A stretch of DNA of 17,726 nucleotides from Beroe ovata (taxonomy: Eukaryota > Ctenophora > Nuda > Beroida > Beroidae): NCBI GenBank assembly GCA_946803715.1, contig CAMPET010000114.1, forward strand, positions 86,568-104,293. The letters run 5' to 3'. The notes under the pieces are model-generated. The model did no database searches, was not told the DNA's origin, and was given only the letters and a program-made list of their open reading frames with translations. The position numbers and the translations under genes were made by a program. Shown piece after piece: positions 16,654 through 17,726 of the stretch; positions within the stretch are counted from its first letter, which is position 1; every line of letters starts with the position of its first letter.

Positions 16654-17726
16654 GAAATGGACACGTGTAGTGAATACTTATGGGGGACACTCATTAGACT
16701 TGTATGTTCCCACGTTGCGTGACCCAACCTGCCGCGCCATTTCAGTTCACAGAGTAGAAAAGGGGCGCGCAACGTGTGCACAGACTTGTACCGATAGATT
16801 GAAATACTAGAATTTCATGCTCTCTTTCAGACTATTTTAGATGCTACAGGTCTTGAGTTGAATTAGCACTATGATTACACCGGTCTTTCGTATAAAACTT
16901 GGGATCAGCGTTTATAGCCCGAGAATCAAATAGAATTCTATTACTAAAACTCAGGGTTGCGTTGAATTTTAAACTTGAATAATGACGATTTTGTTTCAAC
17001 TTTTCAAGGACTTTCCTTAGGATCAAGTGATTTACATGGAACTTGCGATCGAATTTAAGTTTTACGTATTTTATAGTTCGGTGGATATTGATATTATTGA
17101 AAATGTGATACCGTTTTGCGTTTGTGTACGTACGTTTGATAACTTAGTTCATGCATCAAAATGTCCAATTTACACTACAACCTAAACAATTTGATTTTCT
17201 AAACTTTCTTGTTTGCTTTTGTACACAAATTCAATGTAATCATCGTTCCTGAGTCAATAATCCCAGCTGTGCGCGCATTTCCCTCATCGCAAAATGAAGA
17301 GACAGGATTTGTTTGCAAAAGTTAAAAGGGGTTCCAGAATATGAGAAGATTCATCATACTATAGCAGGGAACCAACTATAAAAGTTAAATGTTAAAAATC
17401 GTCTGGTGGGACGAGCAATGTAACTGTTAGCGGTTTTCAAGTAAATATCCAGACACATGGGTGACTCAATATAGGCCATATTTAACCGGTAAATCATGAA
17501 TTCTGGGACTTCATTTCCGATAAAATTTAAAAGTCAAGCCACTAAAAGAGGACAAAAATTCTTCGAAAGATCACTTTCCCCACGTGTCAGATAAATGTCT
17601 CAAAAAATTAGAGACGATGTCTCTAACACAGGATGGTTTAATGTCTCTCGATAAACCCCAGTCTCGAAGAGTGGTTCCTGGTGGTCGAGGTGTCGCGAAA
17701 CAGCACCTCTCAATCGATCACCAAGG
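16654..17726. other. intergenic right end
   Basis: Downstream of the ORP stop codon. It holds one dispersed repeat copy (16705-16781), small GAGAC/GTCTC inverted repeats near 17597-17627, and a GC-richer patch from 17662 to the edge that might be exonic. No gene could be assigned. Confidence 0.45.
16705..16781. mobile_element. dispersed short inverted-end repeat, copy C, with 9-bp target duplication
   Basis: Begins TGTTCCCACGTTGCGTGACC and ends GCGCGCAACGTGTGCAC; the core of the ends, ACGTTGCG and CGCAACGT, is a perfect inverted repeat. The direct repeat AGACTTGTA flanks it at 16696-16704 and 16782-16790. At 77 bp it is a shortened relative of copies A (112 bp) and B (98 bp). Confidence 0.75.

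Noticed and set aside
1-17726. Defence system, CRISPR array, tRNA or rRNA genes, or an autonomous transposase
   Set aside because: Looked for on both strands; no regularly spaced repeats, no cloverleaf with conserved tRNA boxes and no transposase motifs were seen.

Overview
This window is animal nuclear DNA. The coding signal is broken into short exons with GT...AG introns, many only about 80-200 bp. The recognisable genes belong to metazoan-typical families: a FERM-domain protein, SLC35F6, COMMD7, KDM8/JMJD5 and an oxysterol-binding-protein-related protein. The compact spacing, short introns, CA/TG microsatellites and many short fold-back repeats fit a small-genome invertebrate. A sponge or other early-branching marine animal is a plausible inference but cannot be proved from this sequence. 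Nothing prokaryotic (operon, CRISPR, phage) is present.

Layout. Positions 1-2024 hold no gene I can recognise, only a CA repeat and a nested fold-back, and probably lie within or beyond the FERM gene. Positions 2025-3223 (minus) carry the first five exons of a FERM-domain gene that runs off the left side. Positions 4056-4802 (minus) are an intact single-exon reading frame for a one-pass membrane protein that I do not recognise. Positions 5466-8276 (minus) form a complete nine-exon SLC35F6-like transporter whose exons join without a phase error to 397 residues. Positions 8768-9105 (minus) are two exons of a COMMD7-like COMM domain. Only 107 bp upstream on the same strand, 9213-10481 is an intronless, full-length KDM8-like JmjC hydroxylase. 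Positions 10482-11615 separate KDM8 from the divergent ORP gene and are packed with small fold-back elements. Positions 11632-16653 (plus) are a 12-exon OSBP-related lipid-transfer domain ending at a stop. Positions 16654-17726 are intergenic, with one more repeat copy and a GC-richer patch at the right edge that might be exonic.

No pathway links these genes; they are ordinary housekeeping neighbours. The most unusual content is the short repeats. Two fold-backs (10476-10604 and 10918-10983) are flanked by perfect 8-bp direct repeats. A third family has three copies, one flanked by a 9-bp direct repeat. These look like very small non-autonomous DNA transposons, and 8-bp duplications are typical of the hAT superfamily. 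One of them ends exactly on the apparent KDM8 start codon. Other open questions are the missing N-terminus of COMMD7, an exon-phase conflict in the ORP gene and the unidentified 248-residue protein.
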